Part shown: piece by piece, positions 37,201-45,627 of the stretch
How the letters are laid out: each line of letters opens with the position of its first letter
Numbering within the stretch: position 1 is the stretch's first letter
Program-made: the position numbers and the translations under genes
Source: CAYYFX01 sp964571855
GTDB taxonomy: Bacteria > ARS69
DNA: 64,000 nt
Direction: 5' to 3'
NCBI GenBank assembly: GCA_964571855.1
Contig: CAZNDO010000005.1
Coordinates: 1-64,000 of the forward strand
The notes under the pieces: model-generated
Seen by the model: the letters and a program-made list of their open reading frames with translations, nothing else
Database searches by the model: none
What the model was told of the DNA's origin: nothing

Positions 37201-37243
37201 CGAACGAGGCCCGCCGACTCCCGAGGTCGGCGGGCCTCGTTCG
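37201..37243 (+). terminator. Perfect 18-bp hairpin in the cysteine leader (attenuator)
   Basis: Arms 37201-37218 and 37226-37243 are exact reverse complements (18 bp), loop TCCCGAG (7 nt), then TTT at 37244-37246. It lies between the leader peptide stop (37183) and the ribosome-binding site AAAGGA of the CysK-like gene (about 37260), so it can stop transcription of the operon. A second, small stem (TCCCG 37136-37140 with CGGGA 37148-37152) directly after the Cys codons could be an alternative element. Confidence 0.78.
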
Positions 37244-37277
37244 TTTCCCCCGCTCCCCGAAAGGACCGCGCCCGTCC

Positions 37278-38243
37278 ATGAACCGCGACACGGCCGTCTA
37301 CGACAGCGTCCTCGAGCTGCTGCCCGGCCCGGACAACCCCACGCCGCTCGTCCGGCTGCGGCGGTCGAGCCCGTCGGACGGCTTCGCGCTGTGGGCGAAG
37401 CTGGAGTGGCAGAACCCGTTCGGCTCCGTGAAGGACCGCGCGGCCGCGGCGCTCGTGGCGGCGCTGGAGGACGGCGGCCGCCTCGGCAACGGGCGCGGGC
37501 TCGTGGAGCCCACGTCCGGGAACACCGGCATCTCGCTGGCCGCCATCGCCGCGGCGCGTGGCTATGCCATGCGCGCGGTCGTCCCGAACAAGGTCCCCCT
37601 GGAGAAGAAGGTGCTGCTGAAGATCGCGGGGGCGGAGCTGGACGTGGTGTCGGACGACGTCTGCCCCACGCCCGGCGCCTCCGAGGGATCCATCAACCTC
37701 GCGCGCACGCACGCGAAGGCGCAGCCGGACCGGTACGCCATGCCGAACCAGTACGAGAACGAGGCCAACGTGCTCGCGCACTACCGCACGACCGGCCCGG
37801 AGATCTGGCGGCAGACGGACGGGCGCATCACGCACCTCTTCGTGTCGCTCGGCACGTGCGGCACGGTGACCGGCTGCAGCCGGTACCTCAAGGAGCGCAA
37901 CCCGGACGTGCGCGTGGTGGCGGTGCAGCCGACCGAGGGCCACGACGTGCCGGGGCTGCGCAACGTGTCGCAGCTCGGCGTGTCGAAGCTGTACGACCCG
38001 TCGCTGATCGACGACCTCCTGGAGATCGACTTCGAGCTGGCGTACCGCCGCGCGCTGGAGCTGGCGCGCACGGAGGGGCTGATGGCCGGCCCCAGCTCCG
38101 GTCTCATCTTCGAGGGCGCACGCCGCATCGCGGAGCGGGACCGCGAGGGCATGGGCGTGATGATCTTCTGCGACAACGTCTTCAAGTACGTCTCCGCCAT
38201 GATCAAGCACCTTCCCGAGCTGGCCGAGGGCACGTTCGCCTGA
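37278..38243 (+). CDS. CysK/CysM/CBS-family PLP-dependent cysteine synthase
   Basis: Cytoplasmic PLP enzyme of the cysteine synthase/CBS family, 321 residues; makes cysteine from O-acetylserine or O-phosphoserine and a sulfur donor. The PLP Lys is Lys52 in NPFGSVKDRAA; the phosphate-binding loop PTSGNTG is near 82-88. The C-terminal PLP-contact region includes MAGPSSG near 260. The context, with a leader peptide carrying three Cys codons and a downstream CysA2-like rhodanese, makes cysteine synthesis likely and cystathionine synthesis less so. Expression is probably attenuated by cysteine. The ATG at 37278 has AAAGGA 12 nt upstream, a little far. Confidence 0.85.
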   Translation: MNRDTAVYDSVLELLPGPDNPTPLVRLRRSSPSDGFALWAKLEWQNPFGSVKDRAAAALVAALEDGGRLGNGRGLVEPTSGNTGISLAAIAAARGYAMRAVVPNKVPLEKKVLLKIAGAELDVVSDDVCPTPGASEGSINLARTHAKAQPDRYAMPNQYENEANVLAHYRTTGPEIWRQTDGRITHLFVSLGTCGTVTGCSRYLKERNPDVRVVAVQPTEGHDVPGLRNVSQLGVSKLYDPSLIDDLLEIDFELAYRRALELARTEGLMAGPSSGLIFEGARRIAERDREGMGVMIFCDNVFKYVSAMIKHLPELAEGTFA

Positions 38244-38298
38244 AGGCCGCGAAGTCCACCCCGGCCGCCGCGCGCGGCCCCTCCGCGAGGAGACCGAC

Positions 38299-39144
38299 AT
38301 GACCGCGTACGCGAACCCCGACGTCCTGGTGTCCACGGACTGGGTGAAGCAGAACCTCGGCAAGCCGCACGTGCGCCTCGTGGAGGTGGACGTGGACACG
38401 AAGGCCTACGAGGCCGGCCACATCGAGGGCGCCGTGGGCTTCAACTGGCAGACGCAGCTGCAGGACCAGGTCTCGCGGGACATCCTGGACAAGGCGGCCT
38501 TCGAGAAGCTGCTGTCGGACGCCGGCATCCGGCGCGAGGACACCGTGGTCCTGTACGGGGACAACAACAACTGGTTCGCGGCATACGCCTTCTGGCTGTT
38601 CAAGATCTACGGGCACCCGGACGCGCGGCTGATGAACGGCGGTCGCGTGAAGTGGCTGAACGAGGACGACAAGGCGCTGGTGGTGACGAAGCCCGCGGTG
38701 ACGCCGTCGCGGTACGCGGCCACCGGGCCGGATCTCTCGCTGCGCGCGCGGATCGCGGACGTGCTGAAGGCCACGGGCTCCGGCGTGGTGAACCTGGTGG
38801 ACGTGCGCAGCGCGGACGAGTTCACGGGCAAGGTCATCGCGCCGCCGGGGATGACCGAGACGGCGCAGCGCGCCGGTCACATCCCGGGCGCGGCCAATGT
38901 CCCGTGGGCCACCGCGGTGGCGCCCGACGGCACCTTCAAGAGCGCGCAGGAGCTGAAGGAGATCTACCTCGGGAAGGCCGGCGTGGATCCGCGGCGCGAG
39001 ACGATCGCGTACTGCCGCATCGGGGAGCGTTCCAGCCACACGTGGTTCGTGCTGCGCTACCTGCTCGGGCTGGAGAACGTGCGCAACTACGACGGCTCGT
39101 GGACGGAGTACGGGTCGATGGTGGGGCTCCCCATCGAGCGCTAG
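38299..39144 (+). CDS. Thiosulfate sulfurtransferase (CysA2-like rhodanese)
   Basis: Two-domain rhodanese, 281 residues, transferring sulfane sulfur from thiosulfate to an acceptor. The C-terminal catalytic loop CRIGERSSH has its Cys at 239 and matches the loop I know from mycobacterial CysA2/SseA proteins; the N-terminal domain (1-130) is the inactive rhodanese repeat, lacking the Cys. Domain 2 begins near 165 (LVDVRSADEFTG). It is 55 bp downstream of the cysteine synthase gene, with a GAGGAGA site, and is likely in the same attenuated operon. It probably supplies sulfur in thiosulfate form for cysteine synthesis. Location is cytoplasmic as no signal peptide is seen. Confidence 0.9.
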   Translation: MTAYANPDVLVSTDWVKQNLGKPHVRLVEVDVDTKAYEAGHIEGAVGFNWQTQLQDQVSRDILDKAAFEKLLSDAGIRREDTVVLYGDNNNWFAAYAFWLFKIYGHPDARLMNGGRVKWLNEDDKALVVTKPAVTPSRYAATGPDLSLRARIADVLKATGSGVVNLVDVRSADEFTGKVIAPPGMTETAQRAGHIPGAANVPWATAVAPDGTFKSAQELKEIYLGKAGVDPRRETIAYCRIGERSSHTWFVLRYLLGLENVRNYDGSWTEYGSMVGLPIER

Positions 39145-39200
39145 GGTCTGGTAGGCTCGGGGTCCCTTCCCCTCCACCCGCACGCCTGGAGACGACCCGG

Positions 39201-41246
39201 ATGACCTTCCTGCGGCCGTACTGCGCTGTCTTGGCGACCGGCATCCTCCTGGGCGCCGGCCCCGTGGCGGCGGACGAGGAGGGCGCACCGCCCCCCGCCT
39301 TCGAGATGACGCCCATCCAGGTGCAGGCGCCGCGCCCGGTCACGTCCGTGGGCGGCAGCGCCGCGGTGGAGGTCCTCACGGACTCCCTGGACGTCCCGGT
39401 GGCCGCGTCCACGGAGGAGGTCCTGCGGCAGCTGCCGCTCCTGCACGTGCGGACGAACTCCCGCGGCGAGGCGGAGATCTCCGCGCGCGGCTCGGAGTCC
39501 CGGCAGGTGGCGGTGCTCGTGGACGGCGTGCCCATCACGCTGGCGTGGGACGCGCGCGCGGACGTCTCGGTCATCCCCGCCACGGCCATCCAGGAGGCCA
39601 CGTTCATCCGCGGGCTGTCGTCCATGCTGTACGGCCCCAACGTCATCGGCGGGATCGTGGAAGCGCGCATCGGGCAGGGCGCGAAACGGCCGGAGCACGG
39701 TTCGGTGCGGATCGCGGCGGGCGCGGACGACCTCGGGACGTTCGGCACGACGATCACCGGCACGAAGCCGTTCGAAGGGGAATCCGGGGCGTGGGTGCTC
39801 CGGGGCGGCGTGGGATTCCGGGACTCCCCGGGCGATCCCTTGGCGAAGGGTGTGACCGAGCGCGCCGGCGCGGACGACGGGGTCCGCCTCAACACGGACT
39901 CGCAGGACGTGGACGGCTTCGTGGCCGCGCGCTACGTGGCCGACGGCGGCGCGTGGCTGTCGTTCTCGGGGTCGTCGTTCTCCGCGGAGCGCGGCGTCGC
40001 CGCCGAGCTCGGCGTGGACGACGGGGATGCCCGCTTCTGGCGCTACCCCCACGTCTCGCGCACGCTTGCGGTGGTGTCCGGCGGAACGGGAATGAAGGAC
40101 TCGCCCTTCGGCGGGCGCGGCGACGTGGAGGCGAGCCTGGGCTGGGACCGCGGTCGCACGGAGATCGACGCGTACACGTCCGCGGACTACGACGAGCTGG
40201 ACTCCTTCGAGAACGGCGACGACCGCACCGCCACCGTGCGCCTCCTCGCGGATCAGACGCTCGGCCCGCGCGGGGACCTGCGCGCGGCGCTCACCGGCGT
40301 GGAGATCCGGCACGAGGAGACGATCCCGGACGGCGAGTTCGAGTACCGGCAGCGGCTGGTGAGCGCCGGCGTCGAGAGCAACTGGCGCCTCCTGGAGGAG
40401 GCGGGCGCCTTCCGTTCCCTGTCGCTCAGCGTGGGCGGCGCGGTGGACCGCGCCGAGACGCGGGAGGCGGGTGGCCGCACGCCGCAGGCGCCCATGGCGC
40501 TCGGCGGCGGGCGCATCGGCCTCTCCGCCACCACCGCCGGCGGGGGCGTCGTCCTGCACGCGGGCGTGAGCCGGCGCGGGCGCTTCCCCGCGCTGCGCGA
40601 GCTGTACTCCGGCGCGTTGAACCGCTTCGCGCCGAACCCGGACCTGGAGCCGGAGAAGGTCACGTCCGCGGAGGGCGGCGTGACCGCGCGCGCGGGCCGC
40701 GGCGAGCTGCAGTTGGTGGGCTTCCACAACCGCGTGGACGACGCCGTCGTGCGCATCACGCTCCCGGACCGCCGCTTCATGCGCGTGAACCGCAACGAGC
40801 TGCGCGCCACCGGCGCGGAGGTGCTGGCGTGGCAGCGGTTCGGGGCCGTGGAGGTGTCCGGGCACCTCACGCTGCAGGACGTGGAGCTGACGGACACGGT
40901 GGCGGAGGTGACCAACCGGCCGGAGAACCTGCCGGAGACGTTCGGCGGGGCCACGCTGCAGTTCCCCGTGCCGGGCGGGGTGCGCGCCGGGCTCGGCGCG
41001 GAGTACACCGGGAGGCAGTTCGTGATCGACCTCGCCACCGGCGAGGACTCGGAACTGGACGGCGAGGTCATCCTGGGCGGGCACGTCTCGCGCGAGTGGT
41101 CCGTCCCCGTGTCCTTCGGCGGCAACGCGTTCCGGCACGTGGAGACGCGCATCGCCGCGGACAACCTGGCGGACAAGGCGCACTACGACCAGTTCGGCCT
41201 GCCCGAGCCGGGGCGGCGCTTCCGTTTCGAGGTGCGGCTGTACTAG
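39201..41246 (+). CDS. TonB-dependent receptor in the cysteine operon
   Basis: Outer-membrane receptor of 681 residues with a signal peptide (about 1-25), a TonB-box-like region around 38-45 (MTPIQVQAP), a plug domain (about 55-160, EVLRQLPLLHVRTNSRGEAEISARG, LVDGVPITL) and a 22-strand-type barrel ending GRRFRFEVRLY with terminal Tyr. Smaller than siderophore receptors and without N-terminal carboxypeptidase-regulatory domain, it is close in size to BtuB-like receptors. It follows the rhodanese by 56 bp on the same strand, so the cysteine switch probably also controls it. I infer import of a sulfur-containing or corrinoid-type ligand; the ligand is not known. Confidence 0.84.
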   Translation: MTFLRPYCAVLATGILLGAGPVAADEEGAPPPAFEMTPIQVQAPRPVTSVGGSAAVEVLTDSLDVPVAASTEEVLRQLPLLHVRTNSRGEAEISARGSESRQVAVLVDGVPITLAWDARADVSVIPATAIQEATFIRGLSSMLYGPNVIGGIVEARIGQGAKRPEHGSVRIAAGADDLGTFGTTITGTKPFEGESGAWVLRGGVGFRDSPGDPLAKGVTERAGADDGVRLNTDSQDVDGFVAARYVADGGAWLSFSGSSFSAERGVAAELGVDDGDARFWRYPHVSRTLAVVSGGTGMKDSPFGGRGDVEASLGWDRGRTEIDAYTSADYDELDSFENGDDRTATVRLLADQTLGPRGDLRAALTGVEIRHEETIPDGEFEYRQRLVSAGVESNWRLLEEAGAFRSLSLSVGGAVDRAETREAGGRTPQAPMALGGGRIGLSATTAGGGVVLHAGVSRRGRFPALRELYSGALNRFAPNPDLEPEKVTSAEGGVTARAGRGELQLVGFHNRVDDAVVRITLPDRRFMRVNRNELRATGAEVLAWQRFGAVEVSGHLTLQDVELTDTVAEVTNRPENLPETFGGATLQFPVPGGVRAGLGAEYTGRQFVIDLATGEDSELDGEVILGGHVSREWSVPVSFGGNAFRHVETRIAADNLADKAHYDQFGLPEPGRRFRFEVRLY

Positions 41247-41279
41247 GGGACTTCCCGCCCGCGCCGCCGATCGAGCGAG

Positions 41280-41786
41280 TCACGAGCCGCCGGCGTCGCC
41301 TTGCGCCGTCGAGCCCGCGGTCGAGTCGGACTCGGACGGATGGGACGCTCCCGGCGGATCCACGGCTATCGGGGCAGGAAGCGAGGTCTCCGGCCTCGGT
41401 TCCGGATCTCGTCCCTCGATCGCAAGCCCGGCGAACGTCGCGAAGAGAACCGCGAGCGCCACGTTCACGAGGGTCCCGAGCAGGTAGTAGGCCGGGTCCT
41501 TCGCGGCTTTCTCACGCCGGACGTACTCCTTCGCGGCGAAGATGATCGCCAGCGCGCTGAACGCCGCATGGAAGACGAAAACGAACACGAGGATGGCTTC
41601 GAACGCGCCGATCCAGAAGCCGAGCGCGGGGCGCCGCGATGGCGGCACGCGCGGCTTGATGCGCCGGAGCCCGACGCGAATCACGAGCGTGGCGAGGAGC
41701 AGCGACACCGCATAGCAAGCGGCGACGATCAGGAAGTCGACCGCGTGGCGTTGGGCGGCACTGACGACGGGAGCGAGCACGCTCAC
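41280..41786 (-). CDS. Small membrane protein paired with SatD-like regulator
   Basis: A 168-residue protein with four hydrophobic segments (about 15-38, 50-75, 78-95 and 100-122) and an acidic, Pro/Ser-rich tail (about 125-168). GTG start in a GTGA overlap with the SatD-like gene, so both are translated together. In streptococci the sat operon has SatD next to a membrane protein SatE; this pair may be the counterpart, though sequence similarity to SatE is not obvious to me. No enzymatic motif. Codon use is less GC-biased in this gene pair than in the neighbours, perhaps a sign of transfer. Function unknown. Confidence 0.72.
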   Translation of the reverse strand: MSVLAPVVSAAQRHAVDFLIVAACYAVSLLLATLVIRVGLRRIKPRVPPSRRPALGFWIGAFEAILVFVFVFHAAFSALAIIFAAKEYVRREKAAKDPAYYLLGTLVNVALAVLFATFAGLAIEGRDPEPRPETSLPAPIAVDPPGASHPSESDSTAGSTAQGDAGGS

Positions 41787-42454
41787 GAGACGCTACCCGT
41801 CCCGACGTGCTCGAGCACGGTGCGCAGGGCTCCCTCGCCCGCCACGAGCTGCATGACGTTGCCTCCGGCCACCGCCCGCGACACCGACTGCGGCTTCTTC
41901 CCGAGTTCCTCCGCGACCTGGCGCTGCGGGATCCCTTGGCGGACCTTTCGCCACACTTGGCGCTGCACGGGAGATAGATCCTCCGAGAGGGCGTTGGTCA
42001 GGTCGGACAGTGCCTGCAGCACCGTTCTCTCGAAGGGGGAGCCGATCTCCCACAGGATCGGCGACCGCTTCGCGACTCCCGCCCGCTTGAGGTCGAACAT
42101 CCGCTCCTGTGCGGCCTTGAAGACCGGCCCTCCCACGAGCCCGACGTTGGAGGAAGAACGACCGATTCGACCATGGGTCACGATGCAGCGTAGGTCCGTG
42201 TCCGGATGCAGCACGTCGCGGATCGCGTCCAGGATGTCGTAGATCGGCCCGGCGCGCGTGAGGAGCGCCGCGATCTCGTCACCGTACTGCTGGGTCAACG
42301 GGAGAGCGAAAGCGTCGGCGTGACGGACGGTCAGCTCATGCAGGACGGCTCCGAGCCGACCGGTGACCCGTTGGTAGACCTGCGGGGGAAGGCGGGTCGA
42401 CCCCTGGAGGTCCGCCAAGAGGAGGAAGTAGCTGGTTTCGGTTGAGATCGACAT
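41783..42454 (-). CDS. SatD-family protein with C-terminal HTH
   Basis: A 223-residue cytoplasmic protein resembling the SatD family. The N-terminal domain (about 8-125) starts FLLLADLQGSTRLPP and contains QYGDEIAALLTRAG, a nucleotidyl-cyclase-like core. A helix-turn-helix of sigma-70 region 4 type follows (about 160-197, LSPVQRQVWRKV and GKKPQSVSRAV). SatD proteins belong to the acid-tolerance or SRP-linked sat operon of streptococci; here the regulator is probably autoregulated, because a perfect 14-bp palindrome overlaps its -10. The ATG at 42454 directly follows the -10 by 6 nt, so the transcript is probably leaderless. Coupled by GTGA to a small membrane protein. Confidence 0.78.
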   Translation of the reverse strand: MSISTETSYFLLLADLQGSTRLPPQVYQRVTGRLGAVLHELTVRHADAFALPLTQQYGDEIAALLTRAGPIYDILDAIRDVLHPDTDLRCIVTHGRIGRSSSNVGLVGGPVFKAAQERMFDLKRAGVAKRSPILWEIGSPFERTVLQALSDLTNALSEDLSPVQRQVWRKVRQGIPQRQVAEELGKKPQSVSRAVAGGNVMQLVAGEGALRTVLEHVGTGSVS

Positions 42455-42458
42455 AGGA

Positions 42459-42472
42459 AACCGATATCGGTT
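42459..42472. promoter_or_regulatory. 14-bp palindromic operator upstream of the SatD-like gene
   Basis: AACCGATATCGGTT is a perfect palindrome centred 4.5 bp upstream of the -10 and only 4 bp before the start codon, covering the -10 element. Partial extension with AGG/CCT continues the dyad. A repressor bound here, probably the SatD-like protein itself, would block transcription. Confidence 0.7.
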
Positions 42473-42489
42473 GTCCTGCACCCTGTCAA
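42461..42489 (-). promoter_or_regulatory. Promoter of the satD-like operon
   Basis: On the minus strand: consensus -35 TTGACA (42489-42484), 17-bp spacer, -10 TATCGG (42466-42461, 3/6). Expected start at about 42454, the A of the start codon, giving a leaderless transcript. The palindrome 42459-42472 overlaps the -10. Confidence 0.65.
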
Positions 42490-42611
42490 CCTGTTCTTGC
42501 TGATGACACCCGAACCGCGGTGTCACCCCTGCCCTGCTGCAGACAGATGACGATCCTGGCTAAATCACATCGTCACAATCACTTATCCGCTACACCGCCG
42601 CGAGGGCCGCG

Positions 42612-43862
42612 TCAGGAGCCTTCCCACACCCGGCACAGGTGCACGATGGTCTCCACCGCCTTCTCCATGTCCTGCACGGACACCCACTCCAGGCGCGAGT
42701 GGAAGTTCTGCTCCCCGGCGAAGAGGTTCGGCGTGGGCAGTCCCATGAACGACAGGCGGGACCCGTCCGTGCCGCCGCGGATGGAGGTCTCCTTCACCTC
42801 GAGACCGGCGCGGCGGATGGCCTCGCGCGCGTTCTCGACGACGTCCGGGTGCTTGTCCAGGATCTCCTTCATGTTGCGGTAGGACTCCGTCACGCGGAAG
42901 GACACCGCGGAGCCGCGCCAGTCTCCCGCCACCTGCCGCGCGAGGCTCTCGATCATCGCCTCCTTCTCCTCCAGGCGCGCGGTCACGAAGTCGCGGATGA
43001 GGAACTTGATGTTCACCTCCTCCACGCCGCCCTCCACCGCGTACGGGTGCACGAAGCCCGCGCGGCCGTCCGTGGTCTCGGGGGAGACCTCGCTCTTCGG
43101 CAGGCGGTCCAGGAAGTCCGCCGCCACCTTGATCGCGTTCACCATGCGGTTCTTCGCGAAGCCCGGGTGCGTGTTCACGCCGCGGAACGTGACGATCATG
43201 GAGTTCGCCGAGAACGTCTCCGCCTCCAGCTCCCCGCGCTCGCCCGCGTCGATCGTGTAGGCGCAGACCGCGCCGAACTTCGCCACGTCGAAGTGCTCCG
43301 TGCCGCGGCCCACCTCCTCGTCCGGCGTGAACGCGATCCGCACCGTCCCGTGCGGGATCTCCGGGTGCTGCACCAGGTACTCCGCCGCGGTCACGATCTC
43401 CGCCACGCCCGCCTTGTTGTCGGCGCCGAGCAGCGTGGCGCCGGACGCAGTGACGATGTCGTCGCCGACGCGCTCCTTCAGCGCCGGGATCTCGGACGCG
43501 CGCAGCACGGCGGACTCGTCGTCCGGGAGCACGATGTCCTCGCCCTGCCACTCCCGGTGCACCAGCGGCTTCACGCCCGCGCCGCTCGCCTCCGGCGACG
43601 TGTCCACGTGCGCGATGAAGCCGATCACCGGGACATCCTTGCGGGTCGTGGTGGCGGGGATGGTGGCCATCACGTAGCCGTGCTCGTCGCGGTGCGCGTC
43701 CGCGAGACCGATCCCGCGCAGCTCCTCGGCGAGCGCGTCCAGCAGCACGAGCTGCTTCGCGGTGCTGGGGTAGGTGTCCGAATCCTCCGCCGACTGCGTG
43801 TCGTACGACACGTAGCGCAGGAAGCGTTCGAGGACGCGCGTCCTCACGGCGACATCGGGCAT
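42612..43862 (-). CDS. pepT: Peptidase T (tripeptide aminopeptidase)
   Basis: Cytoplasmic zinc aminopeptidase of the M20 family releasing the N-terminal residue of tripeptides, 416 residues, as usual for PepT. Zinc and catalytic motifs: AHVDTSPEASG (His and Asp near 79-81), LLGADNKAGVAE (Asp near 143), FTPDEEVGRGTEHFD with catalytic Glu near 177, and the dimerisation domain (about 210-310). The C-terminal zinc-binding His is in NLFAGEQNFHSRLEW. It is 22 bp from the cstA gene upstream, so both are probably one operon for peptide use at carbon shortage. The ATG at 43862 is the natural start. Confidence 0.93.
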   Translation of the reverse strand: MPDVAVRTRVLERFLRYVSYDTQSAEDSDTYPSTAKQLVLLDALAEELRGIGLADAHRDEHGYVMATIPATTTRKDVPVIGFIAHVDTSPEASGAGVKPLVHREWQGEDIVLPDDESAVLRASEIPALKERVGDDIVTASGATLLGADNKAGVAEIVTAAEYLVQHPEIPHGTVRIAFTPDEEVGRGTEHFDVAKFGAVCAYTIDAGERGELEAETFSANSMIVTFRGVNTHPGFAKNRMVNAIKVAADFLDRLPKSEVSPETTDGRAGFVHPYAVEGGVEEVNIKFLIRDFVTARLEEKEAMIESLARQVAGDWRGSAVSFRVTESYRNMKEILDKHPDVVENAREAIRRAGLEVKETSIRGGTDGSRLSFMGLPTPNLFAGEQNFHSRLEWVSVQDMEKAVETIVHLCRVWEGS

Positions 43863-43884
43863 GGAGTCCTCCGGTTCCCGCGGA

Positions 43885-45543
43885 TCACGCGGCCTCGCCG
43901 GCCGGCTGCGGCGGGCGCCGGCGCAAGAGCGCCCACGCCTCCGCCAGCACGAACACGGCCAGAGCCACGAGAACCACGTCGATTCCCACGATCCACCAGT
44001 CCGGGCCCTTCCCCGCACTGCCCTTCCAGGCGCCCGCGATCTGCCACGCGAAGGCGCCGATGGTCGTCACCAGCATCACCACGGCCGGCACCAGCGTGAT
44101 GCGCGCGCTGCGGCCGGACGCCAGCAGCCAGCACGACACCACGAGCAGCGACAGCGCCGCCACGAGCTGGTTCGAGGCGCCGAACACCGGCCAGATCACG
44201 CGCCATTGCCCGGTGAGCGCCAGCGCGCCGGCCGCGGCCACCACGATCAGCGTGGCGGCGAAGCGGTTGCGCCAGCCGGTCAGCTCCTCGATGAGATAGC
44301 GCCCGAGCCTTGTGGCCGTGTCCAGCGTGGTGAGGATGAAGAAGTTCAGCGCCATGATGGCGAACGGGGTTCCGTACTTCCCGAAGAGCCATCCCGTGAG
44401 CGAGCCGTAGCCCTCGCCGAAGGCCGAGATGGCGCCGCCGGAGCCGCGCAGGAGCTCCGCGTGCCGCGCCGAGGTGAGCCCCGCGCCCACGGCCACGAGC
44501 ACCAGCACCGCCACGAGCGACTCCACGAGCATGGCCCCGTAGCCGATGCGGCATGCGTGCGCCTCGGAGCCGAGCTGCTTGCACGTGGTACCCGACGAGA
44601 CCACGGAGTGGAACCCCGAGATCGCCCCGCACGCGATGGTCACGAACATCATGGGCCACAGCGGCCCCGCCACCGGCCAGTCCTCGGGCCGGAAGCCGTG
44701 GAAGGGCGCCGCGGTCATCGGCGGCCCCGTCACGAAGACGCCGACCACGCCGAGCCCGATCGTCACGAAGAGGACGTACGAGGACAGGTAGTCGCGCGGC
44801 TGGAGCAGGTACTGCACGGGCAGGACGGAGGCCAGGAAGCAGTACGCCAGGAGCAGCACGATCCAGATGGACTGCGGGCTCGCGCCGAGGCCCTCGGGCA
44901 GCGTGAGCGGCGCCTCGTGCCCCAGCTCCATCAGCCCCACGATGGCGGCCAGCCCCAGCAGCGTGACGACCGCGAGCTTCCGCCGGCCCTGGCCGCCCCG
45001 GTACAGGAACACCCCGCACAGCGCGGCGACGGGCAGGATCCCCCAGCTCGGCGTGACGATCTCGGGCGCCTGCAGGAAGGTGCCGGCCGTCAGCACCGCA
45101 AACACGGCGAGCACGAGGATGAGCGCGATGAGGATGAAGAGCGAGAACAGCACACGCGCGCGCCGGCTGACGACCTGCCCCGTGACATCCGAGATGGAGA
45201 CCCCGCCGTGCCGCACCGCCACCACGAGCGCGGAGAAGTCGGACACGGCGCCGAGCAGCACGCCGCCGAACAGGATCCACGCCAGTGCCGGCGCCCAGCC
45301 CCAGTAGGCCACGGCGAGCGCCGGCCCCACGATGGGCCCCGCCGCGCAGATGGACGAGAAGTGGTGCCCGAAGAGGACGAGCCAGTGCGGCGCCGGGACG
45401 TAGTCCACGCCGTCGTAGCGCGTGTGCGCCGGCGTCCGGCGCGCGGGATCGACGCCGAGCCGCCGCGCCGCGAGGCGGCCGTACAGCAGATACCCGGCGC
45501 CGAGGACCGCCAGGACGCCGAGCATCATCCAGCGCGAACTCAT
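43885..45543 (-). CDS. cstA: CstA-type carbon-starvation peptide/pyruvate transporter
   Basis: Polytopic inner-membrane protein of the CstA family, 552 residues, with about 15 membrane segments. Family motifs: DYVPAPHWLVLFGHHFSSICAAGPIVGP (motif around 48-70) and IACGAISGFHSVVSSGTTCKQL (around 300-320). E. coli CstA is longer (701); this is the shorter actinobacterial/FCB version. It imports peptides or pyruvate when carbon is scarce, and the downstream pepT (22-bp gap) hydrolyses tripeptides, so the pair makes sense as one operon. The ATG at 45543 is well placed; no clear promoter element was found. Confidence 0.92.
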   Translation of the reverse strand: MSSRWMMLGVLAVLGAGYLLYGRLAARRLGVDPARRTPAHTRYDGVDYVPAPHWLVLFGHHFSSICAAGPIVGPALAVAYWGWAPALAWILFGGVLLGAVSDFSALVVAVRHGGVSISDVTGQVVSRRARVLFSLFILIALILVLAVFAVLTAGTFLQAPEIVTPSWGILPVAALCGVFLYRGGQGRRKLAVVTLLGLAAIVGLMELGHEAPLTLPEGLGASPQSIWIVLLLAYCFLASVLPVQYLLQPRDYLSSYVLFVTIGLGVVGVFVTGPPMTAAPFHGFRPEDWPVAGPLWPMMFVTIACGAISGFHSVVSSGTTCKQLGSEAHACRIGYGAMLVESLVAVLVLVAVGAGLTSARHAELLRGSGGAISAFGEGYGSLTGWLFGKYGTPFAIMALNFFILTTLDTATRLGRYLIEELTGWRNRFAATLIVVAAAGALALTGQWRVIWPVFGASNQLVAALSLLVVSCWLLASGRSARITLVPAVVMLVTTIGAFAWQIAGAWKGSAGKGPDWWIVGIDVVLVALAVFVLAEAWALLRRRPPQPAGEAA

Positions 45544-45627
45544 CCGCCCTCCGGGGCCCGGGATCCCGGCAGTATAGCCCCAAGCGGGCGGACGTTCCGC
45601 AGCGGCGAGCGGGCGCCGCCGCGCCGT

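Noticed and set aside
37084..37281. Alternative frame starting at ATG 37084 through the cysteine leader
   Set aside because: It has no Cys codons, reads through the hairpin into the next gene, and begins in front of the better-placed ATG at 37088.
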